Positions 24,206 through 35,141 of a DNA stretch of 64,000 bases are shown piece after piece. The notes below the pieces were generated by a model. The model was not told the DNA's origin and did not search any database. It was given only the letters and a program-made list of their open reading frames with translations. Every line of letters begins with the position of its first letter. Within the stretch, counting starts at the first letter, position 1. This stretch comes from Panopea generosa (lineage: Eukaryota > Mollusca > Bivalvia > Adapedonta > Hiatellidae): the NCBI GenBank assembly GCA_029582155.1, contig CM055912.1, positions 1,178,001-1,242,000 on the forward strand, in the 5' to 3' direction. The translations under genes and the position numbers were made by a program.

Positions 24206-25266
24206 CGACAAAAAGGATGAATAGTACATAATGAATTAAAAACATTCATGTAATAGTTAAACATTGTTCTTTCTACTGGATTTTTTTTTGTGTTTGTGTT
24301 TAAAGCACAAGTTTCAAGTCATATAATTAATATAATATGGAACTCCACATGTTATTATTATACCGTAGTTTAAGTCGAACATTAGATAAATCCGTATACA
24401 ATGTTAAACACTGTATATGGCTCTAGTGAATATTGTGTTTATAAAATATAGAATATTCAATATAGAATTACAGAAGATTATTTTAATATTATTAGTGGCC
24501 AACCTTTGTTAATCAGTTCTCAACAGATCTGATCTTAGGAGATAACGGATCTTTTAAAACATGTTTTAATGATGGCGTTTTTGAGGTATGAGCAATCTGC
24601 CGGGTGCTTATTTACAAACATCACAGTTTAATTATATAATATTTTAATTTAATTTTTAACCATTGTGTACCACTACGTGACACACCCTGGGAGATTAACA
24701 GGGGTTGGTCAAATCTTAACCATGCGATGTACTAAATATGATATTGCAAGGGTGAAACAGGATATGGTAAATTACACACTATTGTCACTTATACTGGCGT
24801 AACTCAATTTACATATCGGATTGTAAATACTACTGCATAATGGTGATAAGGAATGTCATATGACGTTATTAGTGTCATCAGCATTCAATATAGAGTTGCG
24901 CAAGACTAACAATATATTAAACTAATAAAAAAATTAAATTAAATTAATAAAATATTAATACAGTATATAACAGCAGGATATACTTTACTGTCGTAAATTT
25001 ATCTTGCACAAAGAATATCAAAGTAAAATTGTTTATAAAATTTATAGAGAATCTACAGTTACTTAATAAGTATGTCAATAAATCTAGTACAAAGATTAGA
25101 TAATCAAAAGTCATCCATATAAATAAACATGATAAAAAGAAAGGTTGATAACCGTATGTAATTACTAAATGTGCAAAATAGCAAATATGTATATAAGCGT
25201 CATATATCATTACTCATCCTTCATATGTCATTCATATTTATCAATTTATTTTTAATCATCTGTTCA
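24206..25266. other. AT-rich non-coding stretch between short direct repeats
   Basis: No coding sequence. The block is more AT-rich than its left flank and lies between the two copies of a 45-bp direct repeat. Confidence 0.4.
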
Positions 25267-25310
25267 TGCTCGCCAAAATGACCAGTTCAAAGTGCGAGGG
25301 TAAATAAAAA
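25267..25310 (+). repeat. Short direct repeat, copy 2
   Basis: Partner of 24158-24205; see that entry. Confidence 0.6.
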
Positions 25311-26315
25311 CTACACAGTCAGACTCTCTTCATATGTTTTGGTGAATATCAATGTTTTGGGAATGTCAATTTAATTTTCTGAAGCTTTCTGGGCATATCT
25401 AGAGGTTTATCTTAACGGAAAGCAGTTAACAATAAAGTTAAATTATATAATAATATCTCTTGATTTTACTAAATTGGGTATTAATACTATATTAATTTAT
25501 GCTAAATATTTAATTTACAATAACAAGTATGCAAAAACGATTCCCATGTTTATTGATTTTGTAAAATATTTAAAACACATAGAAATTACAGAAAGCATAA
25601 AAGCAACGGAAAAAGAAAACTTTGACAACAACGGCACATAACAAATAACAACCATCTAGTTTAGATATTCATTACTGTCATTATCGCCTCATAATTGAAC
25701 AGAAGAAAAACTACTTTCGAAAAAAACGTATTCGAGGCATCATCCAAAATTTGAGGTATCAAAATCGGATCGAATTCTAAATTTAGAGTAAAAAATAATG
25801 CTGACAATGAAGAATTGCTATTTTCTTACCCGACGTGTCATTTCTAAATCAACGAATTCTGTACCGGAAGTACCACGGATGGTACAGACGTTTTACAATA
25901 AGCACTATTAACATATGTGTAGAAAAGTCGAGTTTAAACAATAACAAAAACACACAAATGAATATTATATTTTATTTGACAGTTGGTGTTGTTTTCTTTG
26001 ATAGTTAATAAGTAAAGCACATTTGTTTGACCAATTATAGATTTTATCTTATAGGATATAACCAGCACCACCAAATACCAAACTCAAATATCTCGTACTT
26101 AATTTTAAAATATCGTCATGCATCAAAGAAATATAAAAAGAGATTTAAAACATATATCATTATATTCAGATATTTTTACTCTTTTCAAATACAAAGTTAA
26201 TAATAAAAATATTTAAAGAATTTGCTTTTATAACATACAAAATAATATCCTGAAACGTCAAAGAAATGTCACTGTAAGATGTAACAAAACAGTAGAACCG
26301 ATGATGAAAAACGCA
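25311..26315. other. AT-rich non-coding stretch
   Basis: No feature recognised. Confidence 0.4.
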
Positions 26316-26319
26316 TAAA

Positions 26320-26960
26320 TAATGATTCCGTGCCCCCGGGTCCCCTTCCCCTTCAACTGTTCCTACACATGGTTTACAGCCAAGCTACATCTCTGAACAG
26401 GAGCCAGTGTCTTAAGTCAACAGGTATCTCCACTGCACACGGCGTCACAACGAGCACCAGAGATAATGATTCCGTGCCCCCGGGTCCCCTTCCCCTTCAA
26501 CTGTTCCTACAGATGGTTCATAGCCAAGCTACACCTCTGAACAGGAGCCAGTGTCTTAAGTCAACAGGTATCTCCACTGCACACGGTGGCACAACGAGCA
26601 CCAGAGATAATGATTCCGTGCCCCCGGGTCCCCTTCCCCTTCAACTGTTCCTACACATGGTTCATAGCCAAGCTACACCTCTGAACAGGAACCAGGTCTT
26701 AAGTCAACAGGTATCTCCACTGCACACGGTGGCACAACGAGCACCAGAGATTGCTTAACGGTTTACAGTCAAGTTACACCTCTGAACAGCAGCCAGTGTC
26801 AGGTATCTCCACTGCACACGGTGGCACAACGAGCACCAGAGATTGCTTAACGGTTTACAGCCAAGCTACACCTCCGAACAGGAGCCAGTGTCTTAAGTCA
26901 ACAGGTATCGCCACTGCACACGGTGGCACAACGAGCACCAGAGATTGCTTAACGGTTTAA
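26320..26960. repeat. GC-rich tandem array, 144-bp units then shortened units
   Basis: Three long units start with taatgattccgtgcccccgg and end with acaacgagcaccagaga. Three shorter units of about 90 bp follow; they keep the second half (agccaagctacacctctgaa ... cactgcacacggtggcac) but begin ttgcttaacggttta. GC content is well above that of the flanks. The frame is open across the long units (26330-26758) because the length is a multiple of three; I see no domain in the product. Confidence 0.9.
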
Positions 26961-28277
26961 ATACAACAAGGCGTTTTCATATATATATAGTGCCTCAAAT
27001 ATGTTTAGTACCTAGCCCGCAAAACAGGGATGCATCGGCTTCCTGGGCCTCAAAGTAGCCACGGGCCTGCTTTTTAAAAGGCCCCTATATAATTTTAAAA
27101 CTAAATAAATTGTAACAGTCTTTATTGGTATGACGACGCATGCCTTGAACCCCAGGAGGGGTTTGCCCCGATATTGCATTATAAAGAATGCTAGCAACAC
27201 GTGTAAGTCATGTGACACAATATGAAAAAAAACCAAGCAAGCGTCGCAGGTGATCAAGACCCATAAGCACATGACAAATGAAACCATTTAATTATTGAAT
27301 CTTCGATTTATTCATAAACGAGAGCCTGACAGTAAGTATAAAAACATAACACGAACTTGATATTACAGATTGTTTAACACATTTTATTTTAGACAGAAAA
27401 TAGCTCTGTAAACATACGAGTCACGATAAAATGTAATTTGAGAACTTTTGTCATGTGTATTCGCGATAAAATTCCAGCATCATCAATTCAACATTTCGCG
27501 CCTATCTGTTTGTTACAACGATAAGAATACAAAAGCAGAGTTGAAATTTTAAAACAATTTAAGTTTACAGTTATTTATCAATATTCTCTGTTATATTCTA
27601 TTCTATGTAATACAACATGGGCTAGTTTTTAGTGTAAACCACAATTAATTTTCCTTCTTATTTTTTACAACGAATGTACCGTTTTTAAAGCACTCAAATG
27701 TTACAGGTACATCAATAATGCAATTGAGATAAAAAAAGTGAGCATTAAATACAGGGAAATGTATTTGTAAATAAAAAACACAAGGATGTTTTATCACCAC
27801 CATTTTCTGTTACCAATGGATGTGTAAGGATGGTGGTTGTTTTGTCTACTTTCTTCTGATACTGTCACTAAAAATTCTGACCATCAAAACAGGATCCTAC
27901 ATACTGGTTTGTCTGCCCTGATTTTGGTTTTAAGACATGTGGTTTCATCAAGCATAATTTCGTGTATTGTTATGTTGCATGCTGGTTAACCAGTTGTGAT
28001 AATCCAATACACAGAGCTGGCAAGAAGAATGATGATTATTCACAGGTGAGAATCTGTATTGGTCTGGTGAACAGACTGATGCTTTAATTATAAATATTCC
28101 AGTTTGTCATTGAAAAAGAAAAACTAGTAACATAGATATTAATGAAATTTAGTCTGTGACCTGTTGAAAATAAAATCTGAAACAAATTTCTGATTTTCAG
28201 GTTCATTTTGACCTCTGACCTTGGGTTGAGAACAGAATGCTGCTTCCTATCTGGATATCTCTTTAAGGTTAATAGTA
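26961..28277. other. Non-coding stretch
   Basis: No exon recognised. Around 27010-27180 the composition is less AT-rich, with an antisense open frame of 91 codons and no known motif. Confidence 0.4.
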
Positions 28278-28841
28278 TGGAACACCCACATAGACAGAGT
28301 TGCAGCCAAGGCCAACAGCACCCTAGACTTTGTCAAGAGGAACACCAACGTAAAGTACCCCAAGATCAGAGAGTGTGCCTACAAAACCTTGGTCCGCCCC
28401 CAGTTAGAGTATGCAAGTACGATTTTTTACCCCCACGCCAGGTCCAATATCGACAAACTTGAAAGAGTTTAGAGACGTGCAGCGAGCTGGACAATGAATG
28501 ATTATTCTCATTACTCCAGTGTTACTAACATGTTAGAAAGACTGGGTTGGAGAACCTTAGAGCAGCACAGGGCAGATGCACGTTTATGCCTCCTTTACAA
28601 AATTGTTCACGAGTTGGTCGCCATCTCTATACCTCATTACTTTGAAGCTAACCACCGGGTATCAAGGTATTGTCACTCTATGTCTATTAAACAGAATCAC
28701 ACTCGGGTTGATTACTACAAGTATTCATTCTTTCCCCTTACTATAGTACAGTGGAACGCGTTACCTGCAGATGTTGTACTCCTGCAAGACTTTGATTCAT
28801 TCAAGCTTGCAGTTAGCCAGCTACAGCACACTCATCCATGA
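28278..28841 (+). mobile_element. LINE 3' end (RT C-terminal region), Jockey/CR1-like
   Basis: One frame runs from a residual RT thumb (HIDRVAAKANSTLDFVKRN and KTLVRPQLEYAS) through LERLGWRTLEQHRADARLC to VQWNALPADVVLLQDFDSFK, then a natural stop after QLQHTHP at 28841. Only one in-frame stop (TAG 28470-28472) interrupts it. The copy is 5' truncated and relatively young. The sequence style matches jockey-like mobile-element polymerases annotated in many invertebrates. Confidence 0.9.
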
Positions 28842-29044
28842 GCATTTTGAGTTTGTTTTTAATCTTCTTTTATCTTGTCGCACTGTTTTAACACCTTTAA
28901 CACTATATTTACCCTTTTCCCTATTATGCTTTACTTTTTCTTTTTCTATTAATATAAGACACGACGTGCAGCTGCCCGATTATGCCTGTGAAGGCATGTG
29001 GCAAAAAGATAAAGATGGATACCGATAGATGAACTTGATTTGTT

Positions 29045-29200
29045 TACTTCGATTGTGAAACAATTTATTACAACTTATACAAATCATGTTTGAAGTCTTC
29101 CTGGGTAGAACCAGTATTAAGCGTATGTGGAAAAAGTATCTTGCTCAAGGACACTACACATAGCCGTGGGGGAGGATCGAACTCACGACCATCTGATTTT
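29045..29200 (-). repeat. tRNA-headed SINE, - strand
   Basis: Same family as 12990-13180: tail cgattgtgaaacaattta, body cttcctgggtagaaccagta and cttgctcaaggacac, and B-box complement ggatcgaactcacgac. Confidence 0.75.
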
Positions 29201-29669
29201 ATGTAAATGTTTTCTATTAAATCTGCTTTATTAGAGTTGTGCCAAATTTATATATACATGTACAAAAAACATTAAGACAATAAACAAAACAAATATTTAA
29301 TAATTCATGGACTTATATTGTAATAATTCTATGAATTTAAAGTATAAATAGTTTCTTTTAATTTCTATCTAAGCAGTATAAACATAGCTATGTACTTTTT
29401 TTTCTGGCGACTTGAAAATATTATGATACACATTTTATTGATAAACTCATTCATTTAAGTTCATCCTCATTATTTTGATACATTTGATAACATTACAAAA
29501 CAAATTAAATCATAAATAATGTATTGTATGATATATATGTTCTGATAACTGACGTGTGAACATAAGTTGTATATACAATGTAGAAATCCATGTTGTGTAC
29601 TGAGAAACTGTAACAGTTTAAGTTAAATATTCTTCTTCATTTTATATCATTTCTTTTTTTTTACACCAG
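29201..29669. other. AT-rich intron-like stretch
   Basis: AT-rich sequence ending in a T-rich tract and acceptor TTTACACCAG immediately before the exon at 29670. Confidence 0.5.
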
Positions 29670-29870
29670 GCATTGTTCCATGCATCTGAACCCCACCCCC
29701 TGGCATATAGAGATTACACCATGTATGAATTTGGGGTAGGATGTGAAGTGACAAACGTAAAACCTGGTGTCGATAGATTGTCAAAAAAATACTGGGCGGA
29801 TGGTAGGCAACTTGTGGCAGCTCTATGCCGGGTGATTGAGGAACTGGCCACTGGGCAACACAATTTGTTT
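29670..29870 (+). CDS. Host gene exon A, conserved protein (CFAP54-like?)
   Basis: An acceptor preceded by a polypyrimidine tract (ttttttttacaccag) opens an exon of exactly 67 codons, ending at donor TTT|GTAAGG. The product begins ALFHASEPHPLAYRDYTMYE and contains SKKYWADGRQLVAALCRVIE. Both ends are phase 0, and it joins in frame to the exon at 30642. Composition and helical character fit a TPR-like or axonemal protein. My recollection is of CFAP54-type sequences (central apparatus of cilia), but I cannot align it here, so the family call is tentative. The exon is clean, with no stops. Confidence 0.6.
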
Positions 29871-30094
29871 GTAAGGTTCAGTTTTGTGTTTTTTATCCAA
29901 TTTGTGATTTATTTTAAATGTTCATTTAAGAATAGTGACTATTTAACCAGTGTAAGAGTAACGCATGTGTGTTTTAACTCATTTCTTGGTATTTAAAACA
30001 TATAATAAACATAGAGTAATAATGCTGCTGTTGACAGATCACTTTCCCCATATTCCCCCATCTTAAGTACCCAACTTGGAAGGAGGGGTTGGAG

Positions 30095-30225
30095 TGGTTG
30101 TAGAGGATATAGGATCTTGACACTCGCACCAGAGGTTGCAGGTTTGATCCCCCAGTCTCAGCCTAATGATCTGTCATCAACAAAACCTAGTACTGGTTTT
30201 ATCCAGGAAACAAATTAAAAAACCT
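30095..30225 (+). repeat. tRNA-headed SINE fragment, + strand, in intron
   Basis: Contains agaggttgcaggtttgatcc (B-box-like) and aacctagtactggttttatc with caggaaac. An inverted relative lies at 30405-30560 and a forward relative at 49435-49570. Confidence 0.65.
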
Positions 30226-30404
30226 TTTGGACTTCATTCTGAATTGAACGGATTGATTGAAATGCATCTCTGTAAACTGTTCAAGCTATTTTCTCTAGAT
30301 TATAATACATAGCTGACCTTGTCACACCCATGCAACAACACAATACAGTTTTGCTCAGATCTGTTTTAGTGATACATAAATGATACAGCCTTTAGTTTAT
30401 ACTA

Positions 30405-30560
30405 ATTTATTTTGACTCCCAATGCAAATAAAGCACAAAGTTTATGTGAAATGCTTTTGGGTCCGCTTCCTGGCTAGAACCAGAACTGAGTGTTGTTTTT
30501 GAGAGGTTGTGGTTGGTATTGAACCTGCAACCTCTGGCGAGAACAACCAACACACTACCC
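30405..30560 (-). repeat. tRNA-headed SINE fragment, - strand, in intron
   Basis: Reverse-orientation relative of 30095-30225, with ggtattgaacctgcaacctc (B-box complement) and cttcctggctagaaccagaa. The pair lies in opposite orientation inside one intron, so the pre-mRNA could fold between them. Confidence 0.65.
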
Positions 30561-30641
30561 TTTACATTACTGTCACAACTTTTACACACAGTCTTTAATG
30601 GTAGAATGCTAATCCATCATGTGTCTCTAACTCGTGTATAG

Positions 30642-30890
30642 GTCCTGCCGCTGAATCAGTTCTTCCCCACGTTCATATGCCGTGACCTACAGAGAACTGT
30701 TGATGGATTCATCTTGAAGAGTTCTTGTGGACCTTGGATTGTTCACTGAGGCCCTCCAGGTGTTACAGAGACTGTTACACGGTGAGTGTACATCACACAC
30801 GGGAGACAGTAGATTCAGACCGGTGGAGTCCACCATTATACCCACCAAGTTGATACAAGCAAGCCAATCACAGAACCCACTAATCTCCAG
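30642..30890 (+). CDS. Host gene exon B, continues exon A, with frameshift
   Basis: After acceptor TATAG at 30641 the frame continues from exon A as VLPLNQFFPTFICRDLQRTV then DGFILK. At about 30720 the coherent sequence moves to the +1 frame: VLVDLGLFTEALQVLQRLLHG, then SHTGDSRFRPVE, up to donor CCAG|GTCAGT at 30890. Removing one base near aagagttctt would make the exon continuous, so either the allele or gene copy is damaged or the base is an assembly error. The helical 'LGLFTEALQVLQRLL' segment is TPR-like. As for exon A, a CFAP54-type identity is a guess. No next exon with matching phase 2 was identified before 44 kb. Confidence 0.5.
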
Positions 30891-30935
30891 GTCAGTAAAC
30901 TAAATATTAGTGTGTTATGAATTTTCTTTTTTATG

Positions 30936-31320
30936 CTCCCCCAAAGGGTGGAAGCATATAGTCGCCGCTTCGTCTGTGCGTGTGTCCGTCCGTGCGTCCC
31001 CTAGTTTTTGCCCGGGCTATTTCTCTACAACCTCTGGTTGGAATTTTATGAAACATGCTAGGATGCATCATTACCAAGTGCAGATGGGCATATTGTCTAT
31101 ATGTTCCAGTTTAATGTTTTTTCACGGAGTTATGGCCCTTTGATTGAGTCTGTGACCAAATTATTGCCCACGCTATTTCTCTACAAACCCATGTTGGAAT
31201 TTTGTGAAACTTGCTAGGATGCATCATTACCTGCTACGCAGTTTGGTACTTTTCAACCAAATAGCTGGTACAGTGTCACTGGGGGAGCATCCATAGGTTC
31301 CACCGATATGTTTTTGTTTA
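30936..31320. repeat. Dispersed repeat (tttttatgctccccc family)
   Basis: Begins tttttatgctcccccaaagg and gaagcatatagtcgccgctt, followed by gtccgtccgtgcgtcccc. It ends near actgggggagcatccatagg, so the ends carry short inverted ctcccc/ggggag motifs. The internal phrase 'gctatttctctacaa' occurs twice. A relative starting tttttatgcccccgaccccc is at 44565. This type is common in molluscan introns. Confidence 0.65.
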
Positions 31321-32045
31321 AAATGAAGATATCATTATTTGAAAAAAAAACTCAATAAAATTTATCTTAACATTCAATGTAACTTCCTCAAAATATTTTT
31401 AAAAATTCACATGCAATAAAGAAAGTTGGTTGTTAAAATGTGTTATACCTATTGACCTCAATGTTACAGTTGGAATCTCAAATCTTAAATAAATTTTTGA
31501 AATGGTAATATCCTCCACTGACTTATTAGAAGATTTTCCACCACACATGTGAGACATGGTTTGTTTTATTCATTTTCACTCCATGGGTGAGAGATTTCTG
31601 TTTATTTGCTGTCGTCTTTAGAAGAGAATTTTCTTAGGACTATGAAATTCTGTCTGCTGTCTAAATTACAATGTGACATCGAAGTGTTGTGCCATATGTC
31701 TACTAGATAAAACTTTGTTGAGGCAATTCTGTGAAGATGAGTATGAAGCTGAAAAATTGTTGTATAAAGTACTGAAGGGAACTGATGATACTTGCAACAT
31801 GGATAAAGTGTAATGTGTGGAAGTGCATAGTGAAAGATTCCTTAATTCTATCTTGTTTAATGACATAGTTATCTCCCTTTTTCTGCTTTATTTTTTCCCC
31901 ATTATTTTTGCTTGTCAGGAGCATATCTTCAAAGATATGGAAGGGATTATTGTACAAAGCGACTTGGATAGAGGACAGTGTGTAGAAGTTAGTGTAGAGA
32001 GAATTGATTGAATATTTAGCATCATTTAATGCCATCAACGGCTAA
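31321..32045. other. AT-rich stretch without recognised exon
   Basis: Short open frames on both strands (31703-32038 on -, 31817-32011 on +) have no recognisable motif; nothing else seen. Confidence 0.4.
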
Positions 32046-32049
32046 CAGA

Positions 32050-32290
32050 TGATCAGTTAACCTAACCACTGTTTCCTGGGATCCTAAAAGTTTAACCAGT
32101 ACTCGAACACACCACATCTCTGCAAGTAGATGATAACTTTCCCACTTGAATCAGAGGTGGGAGACGAATAATAATGAGACATAATGTTGTATATCAGTCA
32201 TTATGGAGACTGTTGTCGGGTGAGGGTTTGAACTCGCGATCCCTGGATTGATAATCAGATGTGTTACCGTCTGAGCTAATCAGATCCGAG
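32050..32290 (-). repeat. tRNA-headed SINE, - strand (second family)
   Basis: On the - strand a tRNA-like head (complement of gtgttaccgtctgagctaat for the A box and gggtttgaactcgcgatccc for the B box) is followed by a body with gactttcccactt-type sequence and an accagtact tail. A forward relative is at 48265-48480. Confidence 0.7.
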
Positions 32291-32576
32291 AATAATCTTG
32301 AATCCTTTTTATTAATAAACTCAATAATTAATGAGCACAGAAATAAGATTCTTTTTACCACATAACTCAGGAAAACGATTTACCAAGTCATCTCTATAAG
32401 GAGAGAAAAATCGTATTTTTGCCAAATCATTTAATAAATTCAATAATAAAAGTGCACTCAGAGAAGATTCTCTATTTATTTATGATATTTGTACAAACTC
32501 TTTGTAATTGGTTCATGATGTTATTATGAAAATACAAGAACATCTTCACTGAATTCCATACTGTAAAACTACTTGA

Positions 32577-33560
32577 GAAGGGGACCCAAAAGGGTAAAAT
32601 TGGGAATTACAAAAATCGTTTTCTTAAGAACCTGCGTGTCAGATTTGTTCATATTTGGCATAAATTATCCCTATGTGTAGGGGTTTGATTGCAGATAAGA
32701 ATTTAGTGGCTAAAATTTATAGGGGCCCTGTAAGGGGACTTAGAATTTGACGTAGGGATACTATGGGAAAACAGAAAAATTCTCTTTTTTTCATCTATTT
32801 AGGCAAAATTATTATTCAGTTTGAGTTCCGAAGTATCATCTAGTCATAGGTAATAAGATTTGGTTCAATAAGGAGAATAGACTTTCCATAAGGGGCCAAG
32901 GTGTGTCAAAAAAGGGTTAAAGTAGAAAGTTTTCAAAAATCTTCTTCTCAACAACTGGTCAGTCAAATATCTTCATATTTGATATGGATTATCCCAATGA
33001 GTATGGGTTTAAAGTTTGTACAAATCAAGGGACGATGGGATGTATAGAGGCCCTGAAAGGGGTCTTTTATATAGGAATACTATGGGAAAATGGAAAATTC
33101 TCATTTTTTTTGTCTATTTGGGTAAATATGTTGTTCAATTTGAGATCTAAAGCATTATCTAGTGACAATAAATTTGATTTTGTTCAATAAAGACTCAGGA
33201 TTGAATTTCCATAAGGGGCCAGGGGGTGGATGGGGCAATAAGGTTAAAATTGGGAATTTTCACAAATTTCCTCTCAATATCCTTTCAGTCAAACTAGTTC
33301 ACATTTGATATAAATTATCTTTACATCAGCAAGGATTGAAGATTCTGTATATCAAGAAACTGGGATATATTTGGGCCCTGTAATGTGACTTTTACATAGG
33401 AATTTTATAGGGAAAACTGAACTTTTTCATTTTGCATCCATGTGTACAAAATAAAATTCTTTTTAAAATCTGAATCATTTCTGCTCATAACAAATCGCTG
33501 AGAGTTGGTGATTTAAGTTTTGACAAATTAAGGGGCTGTGTTGTATAAGTGTTCTGTACA
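32577..33560. repeat. Tandem triplication, about 320-bp units, diverged
   Basis: Three head-to-tail units begin near 32577, 32890 and 33217. Each has an 'aaggggnc...aaaggg', then 'ttcatatttg(g/a)(c/t)ataaattatc' or its equivalent, then 'ggccctg...gg' and 'ata(g)ggaatactatgggaaaa' order. The units differ by 20-30 percent by eye, so the triplication is old. No coding capacity. Confidence 0.75.
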
Positions 33561-33594
33561 GGGGAGTATGGAGTATATTTTTATAGAAATAGAA

Positions 33595-33815
33595 ATACCC
33601 AGACCATTACATCAGATGTCAAAGTCAAGAATACACAAAGGTCAAGGTCATGCTTTGATGTAAAAAAAAACCATGAAATTGCATGTCTAGTCTGAAACAT
33701 CATTCTATTACTCTGATATTCATGGATTACTACCTATTGTAATAATATATACTATTTTCATAGACCATTTTGGGGCATGCAACACTTTCTAGTGACATTT
33801 TTATTTTTACATATG
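33595..33815 (+). repeat. Dispersed repeat, copy 1 (shared with 44900-45115)
   Basis: The blocks ttacatcagatgtcaa, acacaaaggtcaaggtcatg, atgaaattgcatgt and acctattgtaataata match 44900-45115 in order and spacing. Confidence 0.7.
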
Positions 33816-33995
33816 AATGTTATGGGAATTTAAAGTAGTTCCTTTTCAAAGCAATCAAGTTTTTGTTCAGTATGGGTTTGGTGGAAGTACATGTATTTAT
33901 CTATAAGTTTTTAAGACGACCCCCCAAAGAGGGTAAATATTGTGGAATTTCAAAAAGTGCTATGGCCACTATGAGTCTGTAGAGCATCCTCAGGA

Positions 33996-34841
33996 TCTCA
34001 CTGAAGAATTACCTCCCTTACATGACAGTAGCAAGATTATTACGCCAAAGAAATTAGAGCTGCTTAAAACAGTTGGGCAATTTTTTTGTTAAAAATGCAT
34101 AAAATGTCATATTTCTTTGTGCATATGGGAACATTGGAACCATTTCATGATTTCTGCAAAGTTTGGGTGACATTGGGAACTTGTTGATAATGCTATAACA
34201 GTTTAAAGGTGCGTAGTGATACACTGCATCAAATGGGCAGAATTGTCAAAAATGAAGGGGTGCCATCAAACCATCGAAATTGTGAAAAAGCAACCTGGTC
34301 AACCTCATGTTTTTTTCTGCATATTTGGACCAACAGAGGACTATCTATGGGAATAAGGCACTTTTAGAACCATTGGTAATTTATCCAGTGTTCCAGAAGT
34401 GCATGTCTCTATATGTAGGTCTCACTGAAGAATTACCTCCCCTACACGACAGTAGCAAGATTATCACGCCCGAGAAATTAGTGCTGTGTAATTTGTTTTG
34501 GCATAGTATTTTTGAAAATGCTTTAAATGCTCATGTTTTTTTTCTACAGATGAGAAGAACATTGTCATGAGTTGTGCCAAGTTTGGCTGACACTGGTTGC
34601 TGTTTGATGAAGATATAACAGTTTGAAGATGCGTAGTGATACACTGCAAAAATTGAACAGAATTGTCAAAAATGAAGGGGTGTCATCAAACCATGGATAT
34701 TGTGAAAAAGCAACCTGGTCAACCCCATGTTTTTTCCGCATATTTGGAGCAACAGATGACAATCTATGGAAAAAAATGCTTTTAGAACCATCAGTAATGC
34801 GTTCAGTGTTCCAGAAGTGCATGTCTCTATATGAAGTACAG
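33996..34841. repeat. 424-bp tandem duplication
   Basis: Copy 1 (33996-34419) and copy 2 (34420-34841) share tctcactgaagaattacctc, gatacactgca, aattgtcaaaaatgaagggg, gtgaaaaagcaacctggtca and ttccagaagtgcatgtctct at the same offsets. Copy 2 is open for 100 codons (34623-34925) and contains EKATWSTPCFFRIFGATDD, a protein-like segment I do not recognise. Copy 1 has a related but disrupted version. It may be a duplicated exon or part of the element that carries the nuclease domain just downstream. Confidence 0.8.
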
Positions 34842-35141
34842 TGCAAAATTAATTGGTATGTGAGACAGCGTTCAAGAAACAGTCATCTGAAGCAGAAGAT
34901 GCTGTGTCATTGTGCGTTTGTTTGATGAGGATTGTTTTATTTATCAAACACGTTTGTTTTAACATATAGAAGTGGATTTTGAAGCTTACAAATGGATTTT
35001 AACAAGTATTTAATGATTTTACAGTGTAAAATTGACTACAGCAGGACAAATTATACAGCATGTATGCTTTATTATAGAGATTTGGGACTGAACAGAGATA
35101 TGTGTGGTGATAAAGTCATCGAGTATGGGTGACAATCAGTT
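34842..35141. other. Stretch between duplication and nuclease domain
   Basis: Possible upstream part of the nuclease gene: an acceptor-like TTTTACAG lies at about 35015-35022, followed by a partly open stretch, but no continuous frame reaches the domain. Confidence 0.3.

Noticed and set aside
26330-26758. 142-codon frame in the GC-rich array
   Set aside because: Repeat unit translation without a recognisable domain; flanking sequence gives no splice or promoter support.
30642-30760. P-loop-like GPWIVH.GPPG reading as a NACHT ATPase
   Set aside because: That frame ends at once in a stop, and the neighbouring frame gives a longer coherent helical sequence that continues for the rest of the exon.
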